Assembly (NCBI GenBank): GCA_946886545.1
Contig: CAMPIU010000110.1
Span: forward strand, 1-8,536
Length of the DNA: 8,536 bases
Origin: an uncultured Flavobacteriales bacterium
Lineage (GTDB): Bacteria > Bacteroidota > Bacteroidia > Flavobacteriales > Crocinitomicaceae
Direction of reading: 5' to 3'
Shown here: in pieces, positions 1-6,534 of the stretch
How the letters are laid out: each line of letters opens with the position of its first letter
How positions within the stretch are numbered: position 1 is the stretch's first letter
The notes under the pieces: model-generated
Told to the model about the DNA's origin: nothing
What the model saw: the letters and a program-made list of their open reading frames with translations, nothing else
Database searches by the model: none
Made by a program: the position numbers and the translations under genes

Positions 1-32
1 ATTTTAATTTGGCACACAAATTAATTGCTACC

Positions 33-2000
33 ATGCTACAACGACTTTCGATAGTCTTATTATTCTTGTTGATTTTTCAGTCATTGAATGCTCAAAAAAC
101 CGACCTGCAAAGGATCGAAGATTTGAAGATGAAAATCAAGCAAGCGACTTATTATGACAGTTCAACTGTATTCTCACTTGGATGGCAATGCATTCAACTT
201 GCCAAAAAACTCCATAAAGAGAATGAAATCGGTTATGTCTACCAATATTACGGAAGCTTTAACTATTACGCCAACAACCTGAGTGAAGCCAAAAAATATT
301 ACTTTAAAAGTATCGCAGTCGGAGAAAAAACGAAAGATTTCAAACTCATCAATTCCACGAAAATCAGGCTTAACTACTTAACCCTTGATCAAGACGTATT
401 AAAGGCCGAAAGCGGATTCAAACAACTTTTACAAGACGCACAAAAAGGCAATTACATTGAAAACCAACTCGAGATTTATAACGGTTTCGGGATCATGTAT
501 GAAACCCGTTTGATGTATGACAAAGCTACTGAGAGTTATCTAAAAGGACTTCGCATTTCAGAGAAGTATAATGAAAAATTCGCAACGGGTTATTTACTCA
601 ACAACCTGGCTCTTCTTAAATTAAAAGCAAAAAAATACGAAGAAGCAAAAAAAGACCTGGAGCGTGCGTTAATCTTATCGACAGAAACCAATGAATCGCG
701 TTTGCGATTGAATGTATTAAATAACCTGGGATTGGTCACACATGAGATCAAAGACTTCAAAGGCTCTGTTCTTCATTACAAACAGACTGTTACAGAAGCA
801 AAAAAGATCGGTTTCCCTTCCGGAATACTTGCTGCGTATATCAATCTATCGTCATCATACCTGGATAACAAGCAAATAACGGAAGCATCCAAAAGCTGCG
901 ATTCGGCTCTTGCAATTGTTCAAACATATCGCGATCCCGTTTTCCTGATCAACGCTTACATAATGAGAGGAATCGTTTCGACGGAGCAAAAAGATTTTCA
1001 AACAGCAGAAAGATGCATTGATTCTGCTCAGCTTTTTCTCAAATCATACAACGATCCGAATTTCAGAAAAGAATTGATCGCATTGCAATCCAAACTGGCA
1101 TCTGCACAGGGAAATTTCAAACTGGCTTATGAACTTGAGCGTCAGTACAGCAGTTTATCGGACAGCATACGGGAAGTTTCAAATGAAAATGAGCAAATGC
1201 GCCTACAAACCATTTATGGCAAGGAACGGCTTGAAAATGAACTCAAAGACTCCAAACAAAGAAATAGAATTCTTCGAGCCAAAAGTGAATTGAAATCAGC
1301 CAATTACCGTTTTATTTTCCTGGTGATTTTATCCCTGTTCCTACTTACTCTTGCCGGAGTTTACATTTATAATGTCCAAAAATCACGAAAAATTAAATCT
1401 GTTTTTTCGCAAAAGTTAATTGAACAAATCGATGCCGAACGTTCGCGGATTTCCAAAGACCTTCACGACGATATTGGTCAAAGTTTAGCGGTAGTCAAAT
1501 CAAAACTGAATTTATTTACAAGCGGAAAAATTTCCCAACTGGAAGGTGTTGACGCAGAAATCGGTGACATCCTAGAACAAACCAGGGTTCTAAGCCATCA
1601 GCTTCATCCGACAGCCTTAGAGAAAATAGGTTTGGAACGCGCACTGCATTCGATCATTGAAAAAACGCAATCCGCCACGGATATGATCTGCAATTTTGAC
1701 TTTGATCTGGGAGAGAGAATCATTAACCTTGAAACAAGTTCGCAAATCTATCGAATCATCCAGGAATGCATTTCAAACACGATCAAACATGCACACGCAA
1801 GTGCTTTAAAGGTTAGCGTAGAGGAAAAAAACGGAGAATTAATTATTCAATACAAAGACAATGGAATTGGAATTTCCGATTCCCAGGACAAACTGGGATT
1901 AGGTCTTTTAACCATTCAGGAAAGAACTGCAATAATTGGCGGGCGTTTAGACTTGAAAACAGGAACTAACAAAGGAATTTCTCTCACAATAACAATTTAA
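33..2000 (+). CDS. Sensor histidine kinase with predicted periplasmic TPR domain (HisKA_3/NarL-type)
   Basis: A sensor kinase that should autophosphorylate on His and pass the phosphate to the regulator encoded directly after it. Residues are counted from the ATG at 33 (655 aa). Residues 1-20 form a signal peptide (basic start, hydrophobic core, cleavage after LNA). About six TPR-like repeats span roughly 65-340, a charged probable coiled coil 377-426, and one membrane helix 427-448. The HisKA_3 box has His478 in DLHDDIGQ, including the DxxxQ phosphatase motif (Asp479, Gln483), followed by the LHPTALEKIGL segment typical of NarX/DesK-like kinases. The ATPase domain has an N-box (Asn582), DNGIGI (609-614) and GLGL (622-625). 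The TPRs should therefore lie in the periplasm and the kinase in the cytoplasm. A TTG at 9 opens the same frame, but the ATG at 33 places the signal peptide at the N-terminus. Only 32 bases precede it, so no promoter can be judged. Family assignment is firm; the signal sensed is unknown. Confidence 0.93.
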   Translation: MLQRLSIVLLFLLIFQSLNAQKTDLQRIEDLKMKIKQATYYDSSTVFSLGWQCIQLAKKLHKENEIGYVYQYYGSFNYYANNLSEAKKYYFKSIAVGEKTKDFKLINSTKIRLNYLTLDQDVLKAESGFKQLLQDAQKGNYIENQLEIYNGFGIMYETRLMYDKATESYLKGLRISEKYNEKFATGYLLNNLALLKLKAKKYEEAKKDLERALILSTETNESRLRLNVLNNLGLVTHEIKDFKGSVLHYKQTVTEAKKIGFPSGILAAYINLSSSYLDNKQITEASKSCDSALAIVQTYRDPVFLINAYIMRGIVSTEQKDFQTAERCIDSAQLFLKSYNDPNFRKELIALQSKLASAQGNFKLAYELERQYSSLSDSIREVSNENEQMRLQTIYGKERLENELKDSKQRNRILRAKSELKSANYRFIFLVILSLFLLTLAGVYIYNVQKSRKIKSVFSQKLIEQIDAERSRISKDLHDDIGQSLAVVKSKLNLFTSGKISQLEGVDAEIGDILEQTRVLSHQLHPTALEKIGLERALHSIIEKTQSATDMICNFDFDLGERIINLETSSQIYRIIQECISNTIKHAHASALKVSVEEKNGELIIQYKDNGIGISDSQDKLGLGLLTIQERTAIIGGRLDLKTGTNKGISLTITI

Positions 2001-2660
2001 ATGAAGGTAATTTTAGCAGATGATCATCCGATATTCAGAAGTGGCTTAAAGTTTCTTCTCGAATCTTCTTTCGATCACGTTGAAATTCAAGCCTATGAAA
2101 ACGGGGCTCAGGTAATTGAAAACATTCCCTTATTCAAACCGGACATTGTTTTACTTGATATTGATATGCCGGTTCTGAACGGATTGGAAACCTGTTCGAT
2201 CATCAAGCAGCAATATCCCGAGCTAGCCGTAATTATTCTTTCCATTCACAAAACCACTGACATTATTAAACTTGCGTTTTATAACGGGGCGCGGGGATAT
2301 TTGATTAAAGACAATACATCAGAAGAAATTGTGGAATGTATTAACTGGGTAAGAGAAGGAAAAACGTATTTACCGCTTGTATTGAGAAATCAGCACAATA
2401 AACGCGAGGCAGATCCGAAAATGGAATTAATCACTGATGAGATCAATTCGCTTACACCAACTGAATTGAAAGTCTTAAAACTTGTAAGCAAAAAATACTC
2501 CAGCAAAGAAATAGCCAACCTGCTCTTTGTATCTCCGAAGTCGGTAGAAAATTACCGGTCTCGGATTTGCAAAAAACTGAATTTGGACGCACGGAACAAC
2601 AGCCTGATCTTATGGGTGATGGAGAACAAATTTCTACTGGATTCAGACCAACTTCAATAA
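2001..2660 (+). CDS. NarL/LuxR-family response regulator
   Basis: A two-domain DNA-binding response regulator of 219 aa, a normal length for the NarL/FixJ group. The receiver domain (about 1-120) has the acidic pair Asp7-Asp8, phospho-acceptor Asp53 in LLDIDMP, Ser81 at the switch position and Lys103 in YLIKD. The LuxR-type helix-turn-helix lies at about 150-196, starting LTPTELKVLKLV and including SSKEIANLLFVSPKSVENY. The ATG follows the kinase stop codon with no intervening base, so the two are almost certainly co-transcribed and translationally coupled, and the kinase is its expected partner. There is no Shine-Dalgarno sequence, which is usual in Bacteroidota. No copy of a likely binding site could be recognised in the window, so the targets are unknown. 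Confidence 0.95.
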   Translation: MKVILADDHPIFRSGLKFLLESSFDHVEIQAYENGAQVIENIPLFKPDIVLLDIDMPVLNGLETCSIIKQQYPELAVIILSIHKTTDIIKLAFYNGARGYLIKDNTSEEIVECINWVREGKTYLPLVLRNQHNKREADPKMELITDEINSLTPTELKVLKLVSKKYSSKEIANLLFVSPKSVENYRSRICKKLNLDARNNSLILWVMENKFLLDSDQLQ

Positions 2661-2665
2661 AACAA

Positions 2666-2697
2666 CAAAGAGATTCCATTTCCATAAAACCTCTTTG
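2666..2697 (+). terminator. Weak stem-loop after the response regulator
   Basis: CAAAGAG (2666-2672) and CTCTTTG (2691-2697) form a perfect 7-bp inverted repeat with an 18-base loop, starting 5 bases after the regulator stop codon. The position suits a terminator for the two-component operon. However, the loop is long, the stem is AT-rich and no T-run follows (CTTCGGGG comes next), so it may instead be an mRNA 3'-end structure or chance. Confidence 0.25.
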
Positions 2698-2824
2698 CTT
2701 CGGGGCATAGTTGTGTGTGCTTATGTTTTCAATATTAGTAAGTCAAACCGGTATATCTAAATTGTCATCGTGGATTTTATGAAAAATTCCATGAAAACTA
2801 TTCGAATAAAGATTGTTCAGAGAC

Positions 2825-2897
2825 GCAACTTGCTCCCACTGGGAATATCAAAATCGCTAGAAGCGCGAATATAACCAGTAGGAGCTTTAATTGTTGC
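2825..2897. repeat. Nested imperfect inverted repeat (73 bp)
   Basis: The main arms are 2832-2842 (GCTCCCACTGG) and 2875-2885 (CCAGTAGGAGC), matching at 10 of 11 positions. The single mismatch becomes a G-U pair in RNA from the minus strand. Outside lie GCAAC (2825-2829) and GTTGC (2893-2897). Inside lie ATAT (2845-2848) paired with ATAT (2869-2872), then CGC-TAGAA-GCG (2855-2865). Together they make a long stem broken by internal loops. The right outer arm is also part of a local palindrome, GTTGCTTGCAAC (2893-2904). The pairing is seen directly; the function is unknown. Confidence 0.5.
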
Positions 2898-2905
2898 TTG
2901 CAACC

Positions 2906-2969
2906 ATTCATTTTGGCATCTCTCCATTTTCGCCTCCTTGTCCGAGAAGCGTCCACTACCAAAGTGAAT
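2906..2969. repeat. Imperfect inverted repeat (64 bp)
   Basis: ATTCATTTTGG (2906-2916) and CCAAAGTGAAT (2959-2969) are complementary at 10 of 11 positions, the exception being a G-U pair in plus-strand RNA. CGC (2931-2933) and GCG (2949-2951) can pair inside. It begins 8 bases after the first inverted repeat and has a similar plan of 11-bp arms around a short CGC/GCG stem. Function unknown. Confidence 0.4.
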
Positions 2970-2987
2970 AGTTTACAGATGATTTAA

Positions 2988-3057
2988 ACGTAATATCCTG
3001 TTGTGATGCAGAACTAAAATACACAACGTAGAAAAAAGTAGTAGTAGATTATTACGT
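2988..3057. repeat. Inverted repeat with inner hairpin (70 bp)
   Basis: ACGTAATA (2988-2995) and TATTACGT (3050-3057) are perfectly complementary over 8 bp. Inside, GTTGTG (3000-3005) pairs with CACAAC (3022-3027) around a 16-base loop. The arms are AT-rich and the outer loop is long, so chance pairing is possible. It is listed because it continues the run of inverted repeats that starts at 2825. Confidence 0.3.
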
Positions 3058-3128
3058 GCCATCTATGTTTGTAAACCCTAATTTTAATTTCTTAAGACAA
3101 ATCTAAATTTACAAAAGCACATATTAAA

Positions 3129-3143
3129 GAGGGCTGCCCCCTC
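3129..3143 (-). terminator. GC-rich hairpin, possible terminator of the dcw operon
   Basis: GAGGG (3129-3133) and CCCTC (3139-3143) form a perfect 5-bp GC-rich stem with a 5-base loop, inside an otherwise very AT-rich stretch, about 74 bases past the ftsQ stop. On the minus strand it is followed by TTTAATAT, a short weak U-tract, while a run of eight T lies before it. This suits termination of the minus-strand operon better than of the plus-strand one, where A residues follow. The short U-tract keeps confidence low. Confidence 0.4.
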
Positions 3144-3216
3144 AAAAAAAAGTTACTAAACTTTAGCAATGAAAAAATACAACAAGATCAAGTCTTCTAT
3201 GTTTAAAAACAAACAA

Positions 3217-4023
3217 TTAAAGAGTGTCCCGGAGATAAGTACATACCACCTGATTGCGGTATTTTAAGTTGATCGTTTTGTATTTATTCCATCCGACGTA
3301 AGGTAAGCCGTTGGTATAGAAAACAATTAATTTTTTCAGTTTTTCACTCACATCCCGCTCTGACGGAGCCGGCCCCAAAACGATTCGCTGAGCACCAACT
3401 CGTGGAATCAAAACAAAATCTCCCCACTTATCCCTGTGAACCTGGCTTATTTGAGCTGTTAAAAAAGGATTCTCATGTATAACCTTTGCAATGTGGAAAA
3501 TTTCATCCAGACTGCGCTCATTCTTCAATTTAGGATCAGACTCAATATCTTCTACCAGCAAGCTATCAGATCTATCCTTGATATTTCCGGTAAAAACCAG
3601 AATTCGGGCTGTAAAATTAGGTGTAGGATCCATCGTTGCTCCTTTCGAATCAACATAAAAACTCTCACCGAACCGGTTAAAAATTCGTGCGTAAGGCTGT
3701 CGGACTTTCAATTTAATCCCCCAATTCCCTCCTAATTGTTTGTATACATCGACTTCTTCAACTTCATGCATTTTTCGAATATGTTCTTCGATTGCAGCAG
3801 TGTTCAAATTCTTTACAAGTTGATTGGGATAGAAGAGGTTCAGTCTTTTCAAACGAATAAGCAATTCTGTTTCAGTCAGAAATGCATTCTCATCAACCAC
3901 CGAAATAGAAATATTGGGATTCAAAACAATTGCCTCATCCTGGTTTTTACGCGCCAAAAAAAGCACCCCAATGATGGCAACAGCAAATAAAGCCCAAGCT
4001 GCTATTTTCAGTTTTCCTTTCAA
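3217..4023 (-). CDS. ftsQ: Cell division protein FtsQ
   Basis: A bitopic inner-membrane divisome protein linking early and late division proteins. The 268-aa product has a short cytoplasmic start (MKGKLK), one membrane helix at about 8-24 and an extracytoplasmic part. A POTRA-like segment covers about 36-108 (ISISVVDENAFLTETEL, then VEEVDVYKQLGGNWGIKLKV), and the beta domain follows, ending near GWNKYKTINLKYRNQVVC, a C-terminal pattern typical of Bacteroidota FtsQ. The start codon is TTG (4023-4021), which overlaps the murC stop by 4 nt (TTGA). In this frame no ATG lies between the upstream stop and this TTG, and starting later would remove the membrane helix, so TTG is the best choice. An AAGGA stretch lies 3 bases upstream. 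It is the last gene of the minus-strand cluster here: no ftsA or ftsZ follows. Confidence 0.92.
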   Translation of the reverse strand: MKGKLKIAAWALFAVAIIGVLFLARKNQDEAIVLNPNISISVVDENAFLTETELLIRLKRLNLFYPNQLVKNLNTAAIEEHIRKMHEVEEVDVYKQLGGNWGIKLKVRQPYARIFNRFGESFYVDSKGATMDPTPNFTARILVFTGNIKDRSDSLLVEDIESDPKLKNERSLDEIFHIAKVIHENPFLTAQISQVHRDKWGDFVLIPRVGAQRIVLGPAPSERDVSEKLKKLIVFYTNGLPYVGWNKYKTINLKYRNQVVCTYLRDTL

Positions 4024-5387
4024 TTTTCCTTTTCTAATATTTTTTTCATTTCCGGAACAATCCGGTCAATATCTCCTGCCCCAATTGTTAGAACTACACC
4101 CTCTTCAATGGAGTTCGCAAATTCCAGAACTTCTTCCGGAGTTTTTAAACTAGCTTTCCCACCAATCTTCCGCACCAGTTCATCACTGGTTACACCGGCA
4201 ATAGGCTCTTCTCTTGCAGGATAAATGGGCATAATAATCGCCTCATCCAATTTAGCAAGCTCACGCACAAATCCTTCCTCGAAATCTCTTGTCCGCGAAA
4301 ATAAATGAGGTTGAAAAACACCAATTATCTTCTTGTTCGGGTACAACAAACGGATAGACGAGACAAGTGCCGCAATTTCAGTCGGATGATGTGCATAATC
4401 ATCAATATAGATCAGTTTTTCGGTGCGGACCTGGTATTCAAAACGTCTCTTAACTCCTTTGAAATTTTGCAGTCCGGAGCGTATTTCATTTTCTGAAAGT
4501 CCCAATTCTTTACACATTGCGGCAACTGCCAATGCGTTTTCAGCATTGTGAATACCGGGAAGCCCTAAAGCCACCTCTTTCCAAACTTCAGCGTTAAAGT
4601 GAATATCCATGAAAAACTGACCCTTTTCATAATACAGATTTGTTCCGTTCACTTGAGCACCCGTTTCGTTGATTCCATAGGAAATCCCTCTAAAACCGGT
4701 TTGACGAAGGGGAAGTTCATATTTATAGATCAATAACTGATTCTCGTTGTGTTTATCTGCATACTCCTGGAAACCTTCGATAAATAATTCTTTGGTTCCA
4801 TAAATATCCAAATGATCCGGATCCATTGCTGTGATAATACTTGCAAAAGGTTTCAAACGCAGAAATGAGCGGTCAAACTCATCCGCTTCAATAACCGAGT
4901 ATGCTGCAGATGGGTCAACTAAAACATTGGAGGAAAAATTAGAAGAAATTCCACCGAGAAAGGCAGAACACTTCAAATGCGACTGACTCAAAACGTAAGC
5001 AAGCATTGTTGAAGTAGTCGTTTTACCATGCGTTCCTGCAACTCCAAGACCCTTACTTGTTTGTGTAATTAAACCAAGTACCTCGCTTCGTTTTAATACT
5101 TTGTGATTTTGTTGCACATAAACCAACTCTCCCATATTTTTGGGGATTGCAGGTGTATAAACCACAAGGGTTGAATCAATATCCTGATAAGCAGAAGGAA
5201 TCTTGTCGGCTAAATCATCAAAATGCACGGCAATTCCTTCCTTTTGTAATTCATCGGTTAATGGTGAAGGAGTTTTATCGTACCCGGCCACATCAAAACC
5301 TTTCGCTTTGAAATAGCGCGCTAGGGCCGACATTCCGATTCCGCCAATGCCTATGAAATAAAAGCGTTTTATGTTGTCCAATTCCAT
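4020..5387 (-). CDS. murC: UDP-N-acetylmuramate--L-alanine ligase MurC
   Basis: A cytoplasmic ATP-dependent ligase that adds L-Ala to UDP-MurNAc, the first step of stem-peptide synthesis. The 455-aa length is typical. The N-terminal Rossmann domain carries GIGGIGMSALA (13-23). The central ATPase domain has the P-loop GTHGKTTT (118-125), EADEFDRSF (167-175) and the DPDHLDIYG region (189-197). GIHNAENAL (278-286) and DDYAHHPTEI (329-338) are further Mur-ligase signatures, and the C-terminal domain follows to GAGDIDRIV near the end. The ATG is preceded by an A-rich AATAAAAA stretch, the same context as ftsW. It begins 43 nt after the murG stop, a gap nearly filled by a palindromic repeat, and overlaps ftsQ by 4 nt. 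No key residue appears to be missing. Confidence 0.98.
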   Translation of the reverse strand: MELDNIKRFYFIGIGGIGMSALARYFKAKGFDVAGYDKTPSPLTDELQKEGIAVHFDDLADKIPSAYQDIDSTLVVYTPAIPKNMGELVYVQQNHKVLKRSEVLGLITQTSKGLGVAGTHGKTTTSTMLAYVLSQSHLKCSAFLGGISSNFSSNVLVDPSAAYSVIEADEFDRSFLRLKPFASIITAMDPDHLDIYGTKELFIEGFQEYADKHNENQLLIYKYELPLRQTGFRGISYGINETGAQVNGTNLYYEKGQFFMDIHFNAEVWKEVALGLPGIHNAENALAVAAMCKELGLSENEIRSGLQNFKGVKRRFEYQVRTEKLIYIDDYAHHPTEIAALVSSIRLLYPNKKIIGVFQPHLFSRTRDFEEGFVRELAKLDEAIIMPIYPAREEPIAGVTSDELVRKIGGKASLKTPEEVLEFANSIEEGVVLTIGAGDIDRIVPEMKKILEKEN

Positions 5388-5405
5388 TTTTTATTATTCC
5401 CATTT

Positions 5406-5435
5406 TGTGCGGACGCGAGGCGTCACGTCCCTACA
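5406..5435. repeat. Palindromic intergenic repeat containing the murG stop codon
   Basis: On the plus strand GGACGCGA (5411-5418) and TCACGTCC (5423-5430) flank a GGCG loop. In minus-strand RNA all eight positions pair, one as G-U. TGT (5406-5408) and ACA (5433-5435) add three more pairs beyond a 2x2 internal loop. The outer sequence, TGTAGGGACG on the minus strand, resembles the short GTAGGGACG...CGTCC palindromes I know as dispersed intergenic repeats in Bacteroidota genomes. That link is from memory and not searched. The murG TAG stop (5433-5431) lies inside it. It could be a REP-like mobile repeat or an mRNA hairpin; an internal terminator is unlikely, as no proper U-run follows. Confidence 0.6.
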
Positions 5436-6534
5436 GCAAATTTTCAATCACATCCACAATATCTGTTGTTGCATTCGGTTTTGCCATTCGTTTGATCGCG
5501 ATACGCAACTCGTTCATCTTATCTTCATCATTCAGAACCTGAATTGCCGCCGGAATCAATTGTTCTTTTGCCACATCGTCTTTTATCAAAATAGCAGCCT
5601 GATTTTTAACCAATGCCATTGCATTCTTTGTTTGATGATCTTCGGAAACATTCGGTGAAGGAACCAAAATAGTTGGTTTACCTACAATACACAATTCCGA
5701 GATAGACAATGCACCTGCACGTGAAACAATCACATCCGCAACGGTATATGCAGCATCCATTCGGGCAATGAAATCCGTTATATAAACCGGAGCTTTTTTC
5801 CGGATCTCCAATTCCTGTTTCATCGATTCAAAATAATACTTTCCACATTGCCACAAAACCTGAACACCTGCCTCTTCCAGTTGACTCAAGCCATGAAGAA
5901 CACCTTCATTCAATGTGCGCGCACCCAAGCTCCCACCCATTACCAAAACGGTTTTTTTCGAAGGATCAAGTACCGGAAATTGGTTGAAAGCCTCTTCTTT
6001 CGTGATCGCCATGCGGTTTAACTCTTCGCGGACCGGGTTTCCTGTCAAACGGATTGTAGCCGGAGGAAAAATTCGTTCCAATCCTTCATAAGCCGTACAA
6101 ACTGCCTTCACTTTTTTAGCAAGCAAGCGATTGGTTTTACCAGGATACGAATTCTGCTCCTGGATCAAGGTCGGAATACCGAGTCTCTGAGCCATTTTCA
6201 AAGTCGGACCGCTGGCATACCCACCTACTCCGATTACTACTTCGGGTTTAAATTCTTTTAAAACATTCTTCGCCAGAGAAAGACTTTTAAGCAGTTTGAA
6301 AGGAAGAGCCAAATTTTTCAAGGTCAGCTTTCGCTGCAAGCCAATAATTGGAAGACCTACAATTTTATATCCTGCTGCCGGAACTTTTTCCATTTCCATT
6401 TTCCCTTCTGCTCCAACGAACAGAATCTCCGCATTCGGATTGCGTTTTTTAATTTCATTGGCAATTGCCAAGGCCGGAAAGATATGCCCACCTGTTCCGC
6501 CGCCTGATATCACTATTTTCTTTAATTCCTTCAT
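5431..6534 (-). CDS. murG: Undecaprenyl-PP-MurNAc-pentapeptide GlcNAc transferase MurG
   Basis: A membrane-associated GT28 glycosyltransferase that moves GlcNAc from UDP-GlcNAc onto lipid I to give lipid II. The product is 367 aa, the usual length. Signatures in order: glycine loop GGGTGGH (11-17), GGYASGP (104-110), EQNSYPGKTNRLLAK (126-140), GNPVR (165-169), the second-domain loop GGSLGA (200-205), SRAGALSISEL (271-281), and the UDP-GlcNAc-binding region PSPNVSEDHQTKNA (292-305). The ATG overlaps the ftsW stop by 4 nt (ATGA), indicating translational coupling. Its stop codon TAG falls inside the palindromic repeat, so an insertion there could have replaced the original last codons. The C-terminus (DVIENLL) nevertheless looks complete. 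Confidence 0.98.
   Translation of the reverse strand: MKELKKIVISGGGTGGHIFPALAIANEIKKRNPNAEILFVGAEGKMEMEKVPAAGYKIVGLPIIGLQRKLTLKNLALPFKLLKSLSLAKNVLKEFKPEVVIGVGGYASGPTLKMAQRLGIPTLIQEQNSYPGKTNRLLAKKVKAVCTAYEGLERIFPPATIRLTGNPVREELNRMAITKEEAFNQFPVLDPSKKTVLVMGGSLGARTLNEGVLHGLSQLEEAGVQVLWQCGKYYFESMKQELEIRKKAPVYITDFIARMDAAYTVADVIVSRAGALSISELCIVGKPTILVPSPNVSEDHQTKNAMALVKNQAAILIKDDVAKEQLIPAAIQVLNDEDKMNELRIAIKRMAKPNATTDIVDVIENLL

Larger units (their letters stand above)
2661..3216. other. Intergenic region between convergent operons, rich in inverted repeats
   Basis: A 556-bp gap with no gene that I recognise. It contains the weak stem-loop at 2666-2697, a small palindrome-like stretch at 2772-2790, three larger imperfect inverted repeats between 2825 and 3057, and a GC-rich hairpin at 3129-3143. 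Composition is uneven: 2821-2940 is about 46% G+C by hand count, against about 23% in 3061-3120. Two overlapping minus-strand ORFs of 36 and 37 codons (starts at 2927 and 2911) cross the first repeat. Possible contents are a structured RNA, a decayed mobile element or a decayed gene. No tRNA, rRNA, transposase or integrase sequence was seen. Confidence 0.6.

Noticed and set aside
9..32. Upstream TTG start that would add eight residues to the sensor kinase
   Set aside because: It would put MAHKLIAT before a signal peptide that already begins well at the ATG at 33; nothing favours the longer form.
2452..2685. 77-codon open frame on the - strand opposite the response regulator helix-turn-helix
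   Set aside because: It is antisense to a firmly identified domain and has no recognisable family features of its own.
2772..2790. Palindrome-like AT-rich stretch (GGA, TTTT, then AAAA, TTCC)
   Set aside because: The stem is weak and AT-rich with a mismatch, and no T-run follows on either strand, so it is not supported as a terminator.
2825..2969. Inverted repeats considered as integron attC sites
   Set aside because: No GTTRRRY/RYYYAAC pair sits at the ends, and there is no integrase or gene cassette nearby.
3064..3105. Two matches to the Bacteroidota -7 box TAnnTTTG: TATGTTTG at 3064-3071 (+) and TAGATTTG at 3105-3098 (-)
   Set aside because: Neither has a TTTG -33 box at the expected spacing, and such 8-mers are common in AT-rich DNA, so neither is called a promoter.
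2661..3216. Search of the gap for tRNA, rRNA, CRISPR repeats, transposase or ftsA remnants
   Set aside because: No cloverleaf with tRNA consensus, no regularly spaced direct repeats and no reading frame resembling these families could be seen.
3169..3267. 32-codon + strand frame beginning MKKYNKIK that runs into the ftsQ 3' end
   Set aside because: It is very short, Lys/Asn-rich as expected of AT-rich DNA, overlaps ftsQ and has no supporting signal beyond an ATG.
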